From: JALZAI01 sp038212215
GTDB taxonomy: Bacteria > Actinomycetota > Actinomycetes > Mycobacteriales > Jatrophihabitantaceae
Direction: 5' to 3'
Assembly (NCBI GenBank): GCA_038212215.1
Contig: JBBQUT010000002.1
Location: 1-64,000 of the forward strand
Length of the DNA: 64,000 nucleotides
The stretch's first letter is position 1. Each line of letters begins with the position of its first letter. A model generated the notes under the pieces. That model searched no databases. It was not told the DNA's origin and saw only the letters and a list, made by a program, of their open reading frames with translations. This document shows positions 1 through 8,346 of the stretch, piece after piece. The position numbers and the translations under genes are program-made.

Positions 1-333
1 TGCCGCCGCCCGCACCCGGACATGCGCCTCACCGGGACTGATCCGTAACAGCTGGCTGGCGAACACCGCCGCCGAGCGGGCACCGTGCCGATACGGCAGC
101 GACCGGCACTCGACCTGGGTGATGATCGCGTGCTCACCCGCCGCCGACCGGCGCCGCAGCCGCTCCCGTTCACGCCAGTCGCTCAGCACCTCCTCATCGC
201 TGCACGGATCCATCGCTAAACCGTCCAGGTCATCCAGCACGGCGTGCAACCGGGCATACGCGGCGGCCCGCGCCGCCCCGACAGTCGAGGAGAACACGGA
301 AGGAGCCAGCGAGTCCACCACCGTCCCGACCAT
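1..333 (-). CDS. DUF222 / HNH-endonuclease-type protein (13E12-like), N-terminal part only
   Basis: Reading leftward from an ATG at 333, an open frame of 111 codons runs off the left edge of the window, so only the N-terminus is seen. The visible part has the pattern of the actinobacterial DUF222 family: a helical start (GAARAAAYARLHAVLDDLDG), then the ERERLRRRSAAGEHAIITQV stretch, and the segment ending SPGEAHVRVRAA. Family members usually carry a C-terminal HNH nuclease domain and occur in many copies per genome; that domain would lie outside the window. Function is not established for most members. The family call is by pattern recognition only. Confidence 0.7.
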   Translation of the reverse strand, partial: MVGTVVDSLAPSVFSSTVGAARAAAYARLHAVLDDLDGLAMDPCSDEEVLSDWRERERLRRRSAAGEHAIITQVECRSLPYRHGARSAAVFASQLLRISPGEAHVRVRAAA

Positions 334-391
334 GTATTCGATTCTACCGCACCGACATCGTCGCTACAAGAGTAATCCGAAGCAATATTAG

Positions 392-556
392 CGATCTTGT
401 GTCTACCCGCCCAAGATCAAGAGCGTTCAGACCCGCGGCCTGGCAGCGGCGCTCGAGGGCAACGAAACCGACCGCTTTGATCTACCGGTGGGCTCAGCAT
501 CCGGCGGACACCGCGAGTTGGGCTGGTACGAATTCGCCGACGAGCTGTGGCAGTAG
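392..556 (+). pseudogene. Unidentified open remnant ending ADELWQ-stop
   Basis: Between two in-frame stops (TAG at 389 and TAG at 554) lies an open stretch of about 54 codons with protein-like composition (IKSVQTRGLAAALEGNETD, then ELGWYEFADELWQ) but no usable start codon. It could be the C-terminal tail of a decayed gene whose front is lost. I do not recognise the family. It may equally be chance; it is listed because the 490-base gap it sits in holds no intact gene. Confidence 0.2.
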
Positions 557-599
557 TCGTCGGAGCTCAATTCACACCGCGTCGACCACCCGCTCTGCG

Positions 600-822
600 G
601 GTGGAGCAAGGTCGAGGCTGCGAACGCGCGACGCGACATCGTGTCAAAACGCCCTGTTGATAATGCGCTGGCTCGGTCGGGCGCCAGAGGAATTTCTAGC
701 TGGCCCAGTGGTCGACACCGAGTTGCCCGAGCCGGGACCGGACGCGCCGGCTCCGGTGGGACCTGAACCAGCTCCATGCCGCGGACAACGGCCAGCGCCA
801 GGAGCACGGTCTCAGCTGGCCG
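600..822 (+). pseudogene. Frameshifted remnant of a helix-turn-helix (XRE-like) protein
   Basis: One forward frame reads SRLRTRDATSCQNALLIMRW followed by LGRAPEEFLAG and an acidic, proline-rich linker (ELPEPGPD). A neighbouring forward frame then continues with LRWDLNQLHAADNGQRQEHG and LSWPP. Together they resemble the end of one HTH domain, a linker and the start of a second domain, as in some two-domain actinobacterial XRE proteins. The frame change near 745-760 and the missing front and back make it a non-functional fragment. It abuts the 3' end of the permease gene on the other strand. Identification rests on recalled pattern only. Confidence 0.4.
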
Positions 823-823
823 C

Positions 824-2419
824 CTAGGTGCGGGTCGCGGTTGGCACCGGGTTCTCGATGGTCGTCTTGGGCCCGCGGAACCACTTCTTCACCGACGCGT
901 GCCAGTAGATCCACAGCAGAAGCAGCGCGCCGGGCACGACGAGCGCCGTGTAGTTGACATATTTCCACGCGAACCCTGGCGACCAAGGTGCGCCGTTGAC
1001 CGAGGTCGGCAGCAGTGCGATGACCGACGTCACGACGATCTCCGCGATCGCGACCAGGCACATCCACTTGTAGCGGGCCCCGAGCGTCCAGCCGCCAGGA
1101 ACGAACGTGCTACCTGCGCGCCACCGATAATAGATCGGTATCGCGAATGCGACGTAGAGGCCGACGACACCGATCGAGACGACCGCGAAGAACGCTACTG
1201 GCACTGGCGCGCCACCGATGTCTACTTTGACCAAGGCAGGCAGGGTGAGCACGACCGCGACCACGGCGGTCGCGATGGTTCCCAGGACCGGCACCCGGTT
1301 GTGGTTGAGCTTCGACCAGAGCCGGCCACCGGGGACAGCGCCGTCACGGCTGAATGCGAACAGCATGCGTGTCGTGCTGGTCATGCAGGCGACCGTGCAG
1401 AAGAACTGACCGGCGGTCGAGATCAACAGCACGATGGAACCCCAGCCGCTGGTGAGCGCTTGGGAGAAGATGAGGGCGACGCCTCCGCCGCCGGCGGTGA
1501 CGGCCTTCTCGTCCTGAACCGCGAACAGGAAGCTGAGCAGCAGAATGTAGCCACCGATCGCCGAGTAGAAGATTGAGCGCCAAATGCCTTTCGCGGCAGA
1601 ATTCGCCGCGCTGCGGGTTTCTTCGGACAGGTGTGCCGACGCGTCGTATCCGGTAATCGTGTACTGCGTCAGGATGGCGGAGAGCGGCAGGACGTACAGG
1701 ATGAAGCCTGCGCCGTTGGTGTGTGAACTGAAGAAGCCGGTGTTGTTCACCGTGTGCGTGAACACGGCACTGAGGCTCGCGTGATGGCTCGGTACGAACG
1801 CCAGGATGAGAATCACCGCGGCTGCGCCTACGACGTGCCACCACACCGAGATGTTGTTCAGGATCGCTAGCAGGTGGCTGGAGAAGATATTCACCATCGC
1901 GGCCAGAATCAGGATGACGAGAAAGATGAGGAACACCCGATTCAAGCTGTAGCCGTCCGCCCATGATGTGCTGTACGTGCTCAGGGTCAGGTCGAAGAAC
2001 GTTGCACAGCCGTACGCGACGGACGCATCGATCGCGAGCAGTCCGATCAAGTTGAGCCAGCCGGTGTAATAACCCGCCTTCGGACCGCCGAGCTTGGATG
2101 CCCACCAGTAGATGCCGCCCGACGTCGGGAATGCCGACACCAGTTCTGACATGCACAGCCCGATGACAAGGATGAATGCCGAGATGATCGGCCAGCCCCA
2201 GGCGATGCCCGCCGGGCCGCCATTGTTCCAACCGATACCGAAGCTGGTGAAGCAGCCAGCGAGGATCGAGATGATCGAGAACGAGATCGCGAAGTTCGAG
2301 AACCCGGACCAGGATCGATTCAGCTCCTGTTTATAGCCGAGCTCGGCGAGTCGCTTTTCGTCGTCGCTGACGTTGGCGGTGTCGACCACGATAGGGCTCC
2401 CTTGTTTCGGATGGGTCAT
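824..2419 (-). CDS. APC-superfamily amino acid/amine permease
   Basis: This 531-residue protein of the amino acid-polyamine-organocation superfamily has about twelve hydrophobic segments beginning around residue 42 (FAISFSIISILAGCFTSFGI). The conserved first-helix region is followed by the TSGGIYWWASKLGGPKAGYY segment typical of the ACT/GABA-permease-like branch. It should import an amino acid or amine across the cytoplasmic membrane. The gene follows the truncated kinase gene with a 4-bp overlap and lies beside a gamma-glutamylation catabolic cluster, so an amine such as ethanolamine, GABA or a polyamine is the inferred substrate. Substrate cannot be read from sequence. Confidence 0.85.
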   Translation of the reverse strand: MTHPKQGSPIVVDTANVSDDEKRLAELGYKQELNRSWSGFSNFAISFSIISILAGCFTSFGIGWNNGGPAGIAWGWPIISAFILVIGLCMSELVSAFPTSGGIYWWASKLGGPKAGYYTGWLNLIGLLAIDASVAYGCATFFDLTLSTYSTSWADGYSLNRVFLIFLVILILAAMVNIFSSHLLAILNNISVWWHVVGAAAVILILAFVPSHHASLSAVFTHTVNNTGFFSSHTNGAGFILYVLPLSAILTQYTITGYDASAHLSEETRSAANSAAKGIWRSIFYSAIGGYILLLSFLFAVQDEKAVTAGGGGVALIFSQALTSGWGSIVLLISTAGQFFCTVACMTSTTRMLFAFSRDGAVPGGRLWSKLNHNRVPVLGTIATAVVAVVLTLPALVKVDIGGAPVPVAFFAVVSIGVVGLYVAFAIPIYYRWRAGSTFVPGGWTLGARYKWMCLVAIAEIVVTSVIALLPTSVNGAPWSPGFAWKYVNYTALVVPGALLLLWIYWHASVKKWFRGPKTTIENPVPTATRT

Positions 2420-3069
2420 TGTGTGTGACGATCGTCGATCGCCGCGTGCGGACGGTTTGACGAGTGCGGCAATTCAGCTGCGGTCACGAGTCGCTCGAAC
2501 TCCGTGCCACGGAATTCTGCGACAGCTCGCGCATATTTCTCCATCCCCCATGACCAGAAGCCGAAGTCGACGTCGCTGACGGCGTGCTGGATGGATGCCC
2601 AGAGCGTCCAGCCGTACTTTGCGATCAGACCGAACAGCCGCGCACGCGCGACCAGGTGCGTTGATTCACTGCCGTGGTAAGCGGCGACGAGGTGGGCGAC
2701 GTGGTCGGTGCTGAGGGCAGCCTCGCTCCAGATATTGCCGAGTTCGAAACACGGGTCGTTGTTGCCGGAGTACTCGAAGTCGACGAAACGGATCTGCGAA
2801 TCAGCATCCATGATGTTGGCGGCCAGTAGGTCGTTGTGACACGGCACGGCTGGTCCGGCTGAAGCGCGCAGAACCTGCTGTAGTCGGCGCACCTGCGGTT
2901 CGAAGCTCAAGTAATCCTCGGGGAGTTTGAAGCCGAATTCGCGGACAATGTCCAGATATTTGCGCTGGACGGCAAATATGTCGAACTGCTCGCCGGCGAC
3001 GAAGTCCAACCGTTCGAGCGCGTCGTGCGGTGCCACGGGACGGGCCGCGTCAACGCGCTCGCTGATCAT
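2416..3069 (-). CDS. Choline/ethanolamine kinase-like (APH fold) protein lacking the N-terminal lobe
   Basis: The 217-residue product carries the catalytic half of the aminoglycoside-phosphotransferase/choline-kinase fold: the Brenner motif CHNDLLAANIM followed by RFVDFEYSGNND with the metal-binding Asp. Full-length relatives are about 280-300 residues and start with an ATP-binding lobe (glycine-rich loop and Lys). Here the open frame extends only about 20 codons above the ATG at 3069 before a TAG, and that stretch holds no N-lobe sequence. The lobe is missing, not hidden by a start choice. The product may be inactive or a decaying gene, although the remaining frame is clean. It precedes the permease with a 4-bp overlap. 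Confidence 0.7.
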   Translation of the reverse strand: MISERVDAARPVAPHDALERLDFVAGEQFDIFAVQRKYLDIVREFGFKLPEDYLSFEPQVRRLQQVLRASAGPAVPCHNDLLAANIMDADSQIRFVDFEYSGNNDPCFELGNIWSEAALSTDHVAHLVAAYHGSESTHLVARARLFGLIAKYGWTLWASIQHAVSDVDFGFWSWGMEKYARAVAEFRGTEFERLVTAAELPHSSNRPHAAIDDRHTQ

Positions 3070-3129
3070 GGCAACACCCCTCTTCCCGCTCGGTGCGGTG
3101 CCGGGATCGTAAGGCGGGCGAGCCGTAAC

Positions 3130-3146
3130 GGTCTAGTACCCAGACC
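3130..3146. promoter_or_regulatory. Candidate operator GGTCT-N7-AGACC in the divergent promoter region
   Basis: An inverted repeat of 5-bp arms (GGTCT and AGACC, 7-bp spacer) lies between the leftward kinase/permease pair and the rightward hydrolase gene. The string CCAGACCTT inside it recurs at 4781-4789 just ahead of the ligase gene. FadR-type GntR regulators commonly bind GGTC/GACC-type half sites, and such a regulator is encoded at 3997. The assignment is inference. Confidence 0.35.
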
Positions 3147-3257
3147 TTTATTTCGCCTTGGCCTTGTCCCCGTGCGTCGAAGTTGTCATGATCTGCGGCG
3201 TGATCGCGCAACAGTTGCCGACGCTCCCCGCGGGCCCATCGGCCGTACCCTTCAGCT

Positions 3258-3986
3258 GTGCTGGCGATCAGTGTTCGCAAGCCGCCGCGGATCGGGCTGA
3301 CGACTTACCGCGAGCGCGCAACATGGGGTGTGTGGCACGAGGTTGCCGATCTGCTGCCGGCCAGCTACGCCGCCTCGGTGCGCGCCGCAGGCGGGTTGGC
3401 GTTGTTGTTGCCACCCGACGGCCCGATTGTCGCCGACGCCGCGCTCGAGGGACTGCACGGTCTGCTCGTCGCTGGTGGCGCGGATGTCGATCCGGCTCGC
3501 TACGCGGCGGAGCGCGCTCCTGCGACGGGCCCACCGCGTACGGATCGCGACGACTGGGAAATCGCCCTAGTGCACGCGGCGCTCGCTCGAGATTTGCCCG
3601 TGCTAGCGGTATGCCGGGGAATGCAGGTGCTCAATGTCGCGCTGGGCGGAGATCTGGTGCAGCATTTGCCGGACTCGGTCGGTACGGATCTGCACTGCCC
3701 CGCCGTCGGCGCGCACGGGCGGCACGCGGTCGCGTTCGCCGCAGGCACCCCGCTGTCCGACGTGTTCGGGCCACGCGCCGAGGTGGCGACCTACCACCAC
3801 CAGGGGCTGGGTCGACTGGGCTCCGGCGTCATCGCGACGGCCTGGGCCGACGACGGCGTGGTCGAGGCAGTCGAAGTGCCCGATCGCGCTTGGGTATTCG
3901 GCGTGCAATGGCATCCCGAGGCGTTCGCGGGCGAGGATCTCTTCCGAGCGTTCGTCGCTGCCTGCGCGGTGCACGCGTTGAGTTGA
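3258..3986 (+). CDS. Gamma-glutamyl amide hydrolase, class I glutamine amidotransferase-like (PuuD type)
   Basis: This 242-residue peptidase C26-family protein should release glutamate from gamma-glutamylated amine intermediates in the cytoplasm. The nucleophile Cys119 lies in LAVCRGMQVLN, and the His219/Glu221 pair in FGVQWHPEAF, with the GG-D-V-D oxyanion region near residue 73. Translation starts at GTG 3258. Its neighbours (regulator, glutamine-synthetase-like ligase, aldehyde dehydrogenase, SDR) are the same set as Rv2857c-Rv2860c of Mycobacterium tuberculosis, which supports a gamma-glutamylation pathway rather than a biosynthetic amidotransferase. Confidence 0.85.
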   Translation: MLAISVRKPPRIGLTTYRERATWGVWHEVADLLPASYAASVRAAGGLALLLPPDGPIVADAALEGLHGLLVAGGADVDPARYAAERAPATGPPRTDRDDWEIALVHAALARDLPVLAVCRGMQVLNVALGGDLVQHLPDSVGTDLHCPAVGAHGRHAVAFAAGTPLSDVFGPRAEVATYHHQGLGRLGSGVIATAWADDGVVEAVEVPDRAWVFGVQWHPEAFAGEDLFRAFVAACAVHALS

Positions 3987-3996
3987 CGGAAGCGCT

Positions 3997-4734
3997 GTGC
4001 TGAACGAACGCGGCAACGTCGAGGCGCTGTGGGCGCAGACCATGTTCGCGCCCGTTCCGGTCCGCAATGCGTTCGAAGTAACGGTCGAACGGCTCGCCCA
4101 GAGCGTACGGCTCGGCGTCCTCGTCGAAGGGGACCGGCTACCCCCTGAACGCGAGCTGGCGGACACCTTCGGCGTGAGCCGCGTGACGCTGCGCGAAGCC
4201 ATCCGCGCGTTGCGCGACGCGGGGCTGGTCGAATCGCGTCGCGGTCGCGGTGGTGGCACCTTCGTTGTGGCGCCGACGCGCACCCGCACGCGTTCTCGGC
4301 AGAAAATCGAGAACTCCATCGCGCATAGTCTCGACGACGCGCTCGCACTGCGGCGGGTGGTAGAGCCCGGCGCGGCTGCTCTCGCGGCTAGTCGAACGCT
4401 CACGGCAGCTGACCGGGCCAGCCTCATGCGCTATCTCGACGCCGCGACCAGGTGTGGACCTAGTGTGCGCCGACAGGCGGACTCCCGGCTGCACCTGGCG
4501 ATTGCGGCGCTCGGAGGTAGCGCCTCGGTGACGGCCGTTGTGGCTGACGTGCAGATGCGCTTGGACGAGCTACTGCGGGCAATCCCGGTGATCTCAGCAA
4601 ACATTGCGCACTCGGACAAGCAACATGCGCGCATCGTAGAGGCGATACTGGGTGGTCAGGTCGGCGTTGCGCGCACCGAGATGGAGGAGCACGTCGACGG
4701 GACGGCGGCCCTCTTGCGCGGATTCCTCAGCTGA
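3997..4734 (+). CDS. FadR-subfamily GntR transcriptional regulator
   Basis: The 245-residue protein has an N-terminal winged helix (GDRLPPERELADTFGVSRVT then LREAIRALRDAGLV, about residues 46-80) followed by a GGGTFV wing. The all-helical C-terminal FCD-type ligand domain ends with an H-x-x-I-V-E-A-I segment. It starts at GTG 3997, 10 bp after the hydrolase stop. Position inside the amine cluster, and palindromes on both sides (3130-3146, 4743-4787), suggest it controls this cluster in response to an amine or gamma-glutamyl intermediate. The effector is unknown. Confidence 0.85.
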   Translation: MLNERGNVEALWAQTMFAPVPVRNAFEVTVERLAQSVRLGVLVEGDRLPPERELADTFGVSRVTLREAIRALRDAGLVESRRGRGGGTFVVAPTRTRTRSRQKIENSIAHSLDDALALRRVVEPGAAALAASRTLTAADRASLMRYLDAATRCGPSVRRQADSRLHLAIAALGGSASVTAVVADVQMRLDELLRAIPVISANIAHSDKQHARIVEAILGGQVGVARTEMEEHVDGTAALLRGFLS

Positions 4735-4742
4735 TGAGGACT

Positions 4743-4766
4743 TTGGGGATTCCGCCATGTCCCCAA
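4743..4766. promoter_or_regulatory. 7-bp-arm palindrome between regulator and ligase genes
   Basis: The arms TTGGGGA (4743-4749) and TCCCCAA (4760-4766) are perfect inverted repeats separated by 10 bp, lying 9 bp after the regulator stop codon. With no T-run following, it is more likely a protein-binding site than an intrinsic terminator. It could serve either the FadR-type regulator or a nitrogen regulator; nothing in the sequence decides this. Confidence 0.4.
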
Positions 4767-4775
4767 TGAAGGTAT

Positions 4776-4787
4776 GGTCGCCAGACC
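4776..4787. promoter_or_regulatory. Candidate FadR/GntR operator GGTC-N4-GACC before the ligase gene
   Basis: GGTC GCCA GACC is a perfect 4-bp-arm palindrome of the spacing used by FadR-type regulators. It sits 22 bp ahead of the ATG at 4810 and shares CCAGACCTT with the site at 3130-3146. Binding would probably repress or activate the ligase-dehydrogenase genes downstream. Inferred from the motif and the neighbouring regulator gene. Confidence 0.4.
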
Positions 4788-4809
4788 TTCGTACGAGAGG
4801 TGGTTGGGT

Positions 4810-6168
4810 ATGCCGGCTAGTCCGATGACCGAGAACGACTTGCGTGCGGGCGTCGCAGACGGCGCCATCGACACCGTCATCGTCGCAATCACGGATTTGC
4901 AGGGCCGGTTGCAGGGTAAGCGTCTGGACGCCGAGTTCTTCCTCGCCGACGTGCTGGGCCACGGCACGGAAGGCTGCAACTACCTGCTTGCTGTCGATAT
5001 CGAGATGAATACGGTGCCCGGCTACGAGATCTCATCGTGGGAGCGCGGTTACGGCGATTTCGTCATGGCGCCTGATCTGCAGACCCTGCGCCGGGTGCCC
5101 TGGCAGCCCGGCACCGCACTGCTGCTGGCGGACGCGCAATGGCTCGACGGCACACCAGTGACGCAGTCTCCGCGACAGGTGCTGCAAGGCCAACTGGCAC
5201 GCCTCGCCGAACGCGGCTGGACGGCGCACGTCGGCACCGAGTTGGAGTTCATCGTCTTCGACGACACCTACGAATCGGCCTGGTCGAAGCGGTATGCCGA
5301 CCTGACGCCGTCCAACCAGTACAACGTCGACTACTCGGTGCTCGGCACCGCGCGAGTCGAACCGCTGCTGCGCGCCATCCGGCTCGGCATGCGAGATGCC
5401 GGTATGCAGGTCGAATCGGCGAAGGGTGAGTGCAATCTCGGTCAGCACGAGATCGCGTTCAAGTACACCGATGCATTGCGCACCTGCGACAGCCACGTTA
5501 TCTACAAAACGGGTGCGAAGGAGATCGCGGCGCAACATGGAAAGTCGCTGACCTTCATGGCGAAATACAACGAACGCGAAGGCAATTCCTGCCATATCCA
5601 TCTGTCCCTGCGCGGTGACGACGGTGCGCCGGTCTTTGCCGGTACCGGCCCGGGCGGCACATCACCGCTGTTCGAGCACTTCCTCGCCGGACAGCTCGCG
5701 GCCATGCGCGAGCTGAGTTACTTCTTCGCTCCAAACGTGAACTCCTACAAGCGCTATCAGCCGGGAACCTTCGCGCCGACCGCCGTGGCGTGGGGTTTCG
5801 ACAACCGAACCTGCTCGTTACGGACGGTCGGGCACGGCTCGAGCTTGCGCTTCGAGAACCGGTTGCCCGGCGGTGATGTCAATCCGTATCTGGCGGTCGC
5901 CGCCATGATCGCTGCCGGCTTGTACGGGGTGGACAACGACTTGCCGCTCGCCGAGCCGTTCGCCGGCAACGCCTACGCGAGCGACGCGCCGCACGTGCCC
6001 ACAACGCTGTTGGAAGCGGCACAGCTTCTGGAGCACAGCGAGATCGCGCGCGCTGCGCTGGGTGACGACGTCGTAACCCACTACACCAACACAGCCCGGG
6101 TGGAGCTTTCCGCATTCGACGCCGCGGTCACCGATTGGGAACTTATCCGCGGTTTCGAGCGGATGTGA
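4810..6168 (+). CDS. Glutamine-synthetase-like gamma-glutamyl amine ligase (GlnA4/PuuA family)
   Basis: The 452-residue protein of the glutamine synthetase fold should join glutamate to an amine using ATP, the first step of gamma-glutamylated amine catabolism. Recognisable elements are GTELEFIVFD (metal-binding Glu), AKGECNLGQHEIAFKY, NSCHIHLSL (the His-containing loop) and FENRLPGGDVNPYLAVAAMI near the end. ATG 4810 is preferred to ATG 4774 because GAGAGGTGG lies just ahead of it and family proteins start near this point. The set ligase, hydrolase, aldehyde dehydrogenase and SDR matches the M. tuberculosis glnA4 region; Streptomyces GlnA4 acts on ethanolamine and GlnA3 on polyamines. Substrate here is undetermined. 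Confidence 0.85.
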   Translation: MPASPMTENDLRAGVADGAIDTVIVAITDLQGRLQGKRLDAEFFLADVLGHGTEGCNYLLAVDIEMNTVPGYEISSWERGYGDFVMAPDLQTLRRVPWQPGTALLLADAQWLDGTPVTQSPRQVLQGQLARLAERGWTAHVGTELEFIVFDDTYESAWSKRYADLTPSNQYNVDYSVLGTARVEPLLRAIRLGMRDAGMQVESAKGECNLGQHEIAFKYTDALRTCDSHVIYKTGAKEIAAQHGKSLTFMAKYNEREGNSCHIHLSLRGDDGAPVFAGTGPGGTSPLFEHFLAGQLAAMRELSYFFAPNVNSYKRYQPGTFAPTAVAWGFDNRTCSLRTVGHGSSLRFENRLPGGDVNPYLAVAAMIAAGLYGVDNDLPLAEPFAGNAYASDAPHVPTTLLEAAQLLEHSEIARAALGDDVVTHYTNTARVELSAFDAAVTDWELIRGFERM

Positions 6169-7547
6169 CCGCGGTGCCCACGCGCCACGCCGTCATCAAT
6201 CCGGCGACCGAGCAGGTCGTCACCTCGATCGAGCTCGCCGACGTCGAGGACACCGACGCCGCCATCGCCCGGGCACGCAAAGCGTTCGCCGCGTGGCGCA
6301 CAGTCGCGCCTGGTGACCGGGCTCGACTGTTGCGCCGCTTCGCCGACGCGATCGACGCCGATCGCGAGAATCTCGCGCACCTCGAGGTCGTCAATTCCGG
6401 GCACACCATCAGCAACGCCCGCTGGGAGGCGGGCAATGCTCGCGATGTCGTCGGCTATTACGCGGGCTCGCCGGAACGCCTGATCGGGCAGCAAATCCCG
6501 GTGGCCGATGGCGTCGATGTGACTTTCCACGAACCGCTCGGCGTCATCGGGGTGATCGTCCCGTGGAATTTTCCGATGCCTATCGCGTCTTGGGGGTTCG
6601 CACCGGCACTCGCCGCGGGCAACACCGTCGTGCTCAAGCCCGCAGAACTGACGCCGATGACCGCACTGCGCCTGGCCGAGCTTGCGCTCGACGCCGGCCT
6701 GCCCGAGGGGGTCCTCCAGGTAGTTCCTGGAAAGGGCAGCGTCGTAGGCCAGCGTTTCGTCGACCATGCCGACGTCGCGAAGATCGTCTTCACCGGTTCT
6801 ACCGAGGTCGGCCGGCAGGTGATGGCGGGGTGCGCCGCGCGGGTCAAGCCGGTAACTCTCGAACTCGGTGGCAAAAGCGCGAATGTCGTGTTCGCCGACG
6901 CCGATCTCGAAGCCGCCGCTGGCGCGGCCCCTTATGCGGTCTTCGACAATGCCGGGCAGGACTGTTGCGCCCGATCGCGCATCCTCGTCGAGCGAAGCGC
7001 ATACGACCGGTTCCTGCAATTGTTGGAACCCGCTGTTCGGGCCTTCGTCGTCACCGACCCCAGTGCCGAGGAAGCCGAGATGGGTCCGCTTATCAGCGCC
7101 GCGCAGCGCGATCGGGTGGCCACCTACGTTCCGCGCGACGCCGAGATCGCCTTTCGTGGCAGCGCGCCGGACGGCCCTGGGTTCTGGTTCCCGCCGACTG
7201 TCCTGACACCGAGTGACCCGACCGATCGGGTGCTGCACGAAGAGATTTTCGGACCGGTCGTCGCGGTCGTCGCGTTCGACGACGAGAGCGACGCGGTGCG
7301 AATCGCGAATGACAGCGAGTTCGGCCTATCCGGATCGATCTGGACCAGCGATGTCGGAAGGGCGTTGCGCGTCAGTCGCGGCATCGAGGCGGGGAACCTG
7401 TCCGTGAACTCGAATTCCTCAGTGCGCTACTGGACGCCGTTCGGCGGCTTCAAGTCCTCCGGCCTCGGCCGCGAACTGGGCCCTGACGCACCGTTCGCCT
7501 TCACCGAGACCAAGAACGTGTTCCTTTCGACGAAGGACGGCACATGA
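6165..7547 (+). CDS. NAD(P)-dependent aldehyde dehydrogenase (AldC/PuuC type)
   Basis: This classical aldehyde dehydrogenase of 460 residues shows PWNFPMPIASWGFAPALAAG (cofactor site), FTGSTEVGRQ, LELGGKSANVVF with the general-base Glu, and the catalytic Cys in NAGQDCCARS. GTG 6165 overlaps the ligase stop codon (ATGTGA), which indicates translational coupling; GTG 6174 is the alternative. It should oxidise the gamma-glutamyl aldehyde, or the free aldehyde left after deamination, in the amine pathway encoded by the adjacent genes. Confidence 0.9.
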   Translation: MTAVPTRHAVINPATEQVVTSIELADVEDTDAAIARARKAFAAWRTVAPGDRARLLRRFADAIDADRENLAHLEVVNSGHTISNARWEAGNARDVVGYYAGSPERLIGQQIPVADGVDVTFHEPLGVIGVIVPWNFPMPIASWGFAPALAAGNTVVLKPAELTPMTALRLAELALDAGLPEGVLQVVPGKGSVVGQRFVDHADVAKIVFTGSTEVGRQVMAGCAARVKPVTLELGGKSANVVFADADLEAAAGAAPYAVFDNAGQDCCARSRILVERSAYDRFLQLLEPAVRAFVVTDPSAEEAEMGPLISAAQRDRVATYVPRDAEIAFRGSAPDGPGFWFPPTVLTPSDPTDRVLHEEIFGPVVAVVAFDDESDAVRIANDSEFGLSGSIWTSDVGRALRVSRGIEAGNLSVNSNSSVRYWTPFGGFKSSGLGRELGPDAPFAFTETKNVFLSTKDGT

Positions 7548-8305
7548 GGCTCGATGGAAAGGTCGCGGTCATAACAGGCGCCGCGAGCGGGATTGGCTTG
7601 GCGACGGCGCGCCGCTTCGCGGCAGAAGGTGCCCGCGTCGTGTGCGCCGACGTCGACGCGGCGGCGGGGGAGAAAGCAGCGGCCGAGGTGGACGGATTGT
7701 TCGTCGCTGTCGATGTCACCGACGAGGAGCAGGTGGCTGCGCTGTTTCGCCGAACAGTTGAGGAGTTCGGTGGTCTGCACGTCGCATTCAACAACGCGGG
7801 CATCTCGCCTCCTGACGACGACTCGATCCTGACGACCGGAGTGGACGCGTGGGATCGAGTGCAGCGGGTCAACCTCACGTCGGTCTATCTGTGCTGCAAG
7901 TACGCGATCGAGCACATGCGCGCGGGCGGCGGGGGGTCGATCATCAATACCGCGTCTTTCGTCGCGGTCATGGGCTCGGCAACGTCCCAGATTTCCTACA
8001 CGGCAAGCAAAGGCGGCGTGCTGGCGATGAGCCGCGAGCTCGGCGTGCAGTTTGCACGTGATCGGGTTCGGGTCAACGCGCTGTGTCCCGGGCCGGTGAA
8101 CACACCGCTATTGCGCGAGCTGTTCGCCAAGGACCCGGAACGCGCCGCGCGCCGGCTTGTGCACATTCCAATGGGACGTTTCGCCGAGGCGGACGAGATC
8201 GCCGCCGCGGTGGCCTTTCTGGCCAGCGACGACGCCTCGTTCATCACCGCTTCGACGTTCCTCGTCGACGGTGGTATCAGCGGGGCTTATGTCACTCCGC
8301 TGTGA
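7544..8305 (+). CDS. Short-chain dehydrogenase/reductase
   Basis: The 253-residue classical SDR has TGAASGIG (NAD-binding), NNAG, the active site S-Y-K (YTASKGG) and the PGPVNTPLL segment after it. It overlaps the aldehyde dehydrogenase stop by 4 bp (ATGA), so it is the last gene of the same transcript. The same SDR follows aldC in the M. tuberculosis glnA4 region (Rv2857c). Likely role: oxidation or reduction of an alcohol or keto intermediate of the amine pathway; the precise substrate is unknown. Confidence 0.85.
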   Translation: MRLDGKVAVITGAASGIGLATARRFAAEGARVVCADVDAAAGEKAAAEVDGLFVAVDVTDEEQVAALFRRTVEEFGGLHVAFNNAGISPPDDDSILTTGVDAWDRVQRVNLTSVYLCCKYAIEHMRAGGGGSIINTASFVAVMGSATSQISYTASKGGVLAMSRELGVQFARDRVRVNALCPGPVNTPLLRELFAKDPERAARRLVHIPMGRFAEADEIAAAVAFLASDDASFITASTFLVDGGISGAYVTPL

Positions 8306-8346
8306 CGAGCGTGATCAAGCGCTCCCGGTGGGCCGCATCTCGCCGA

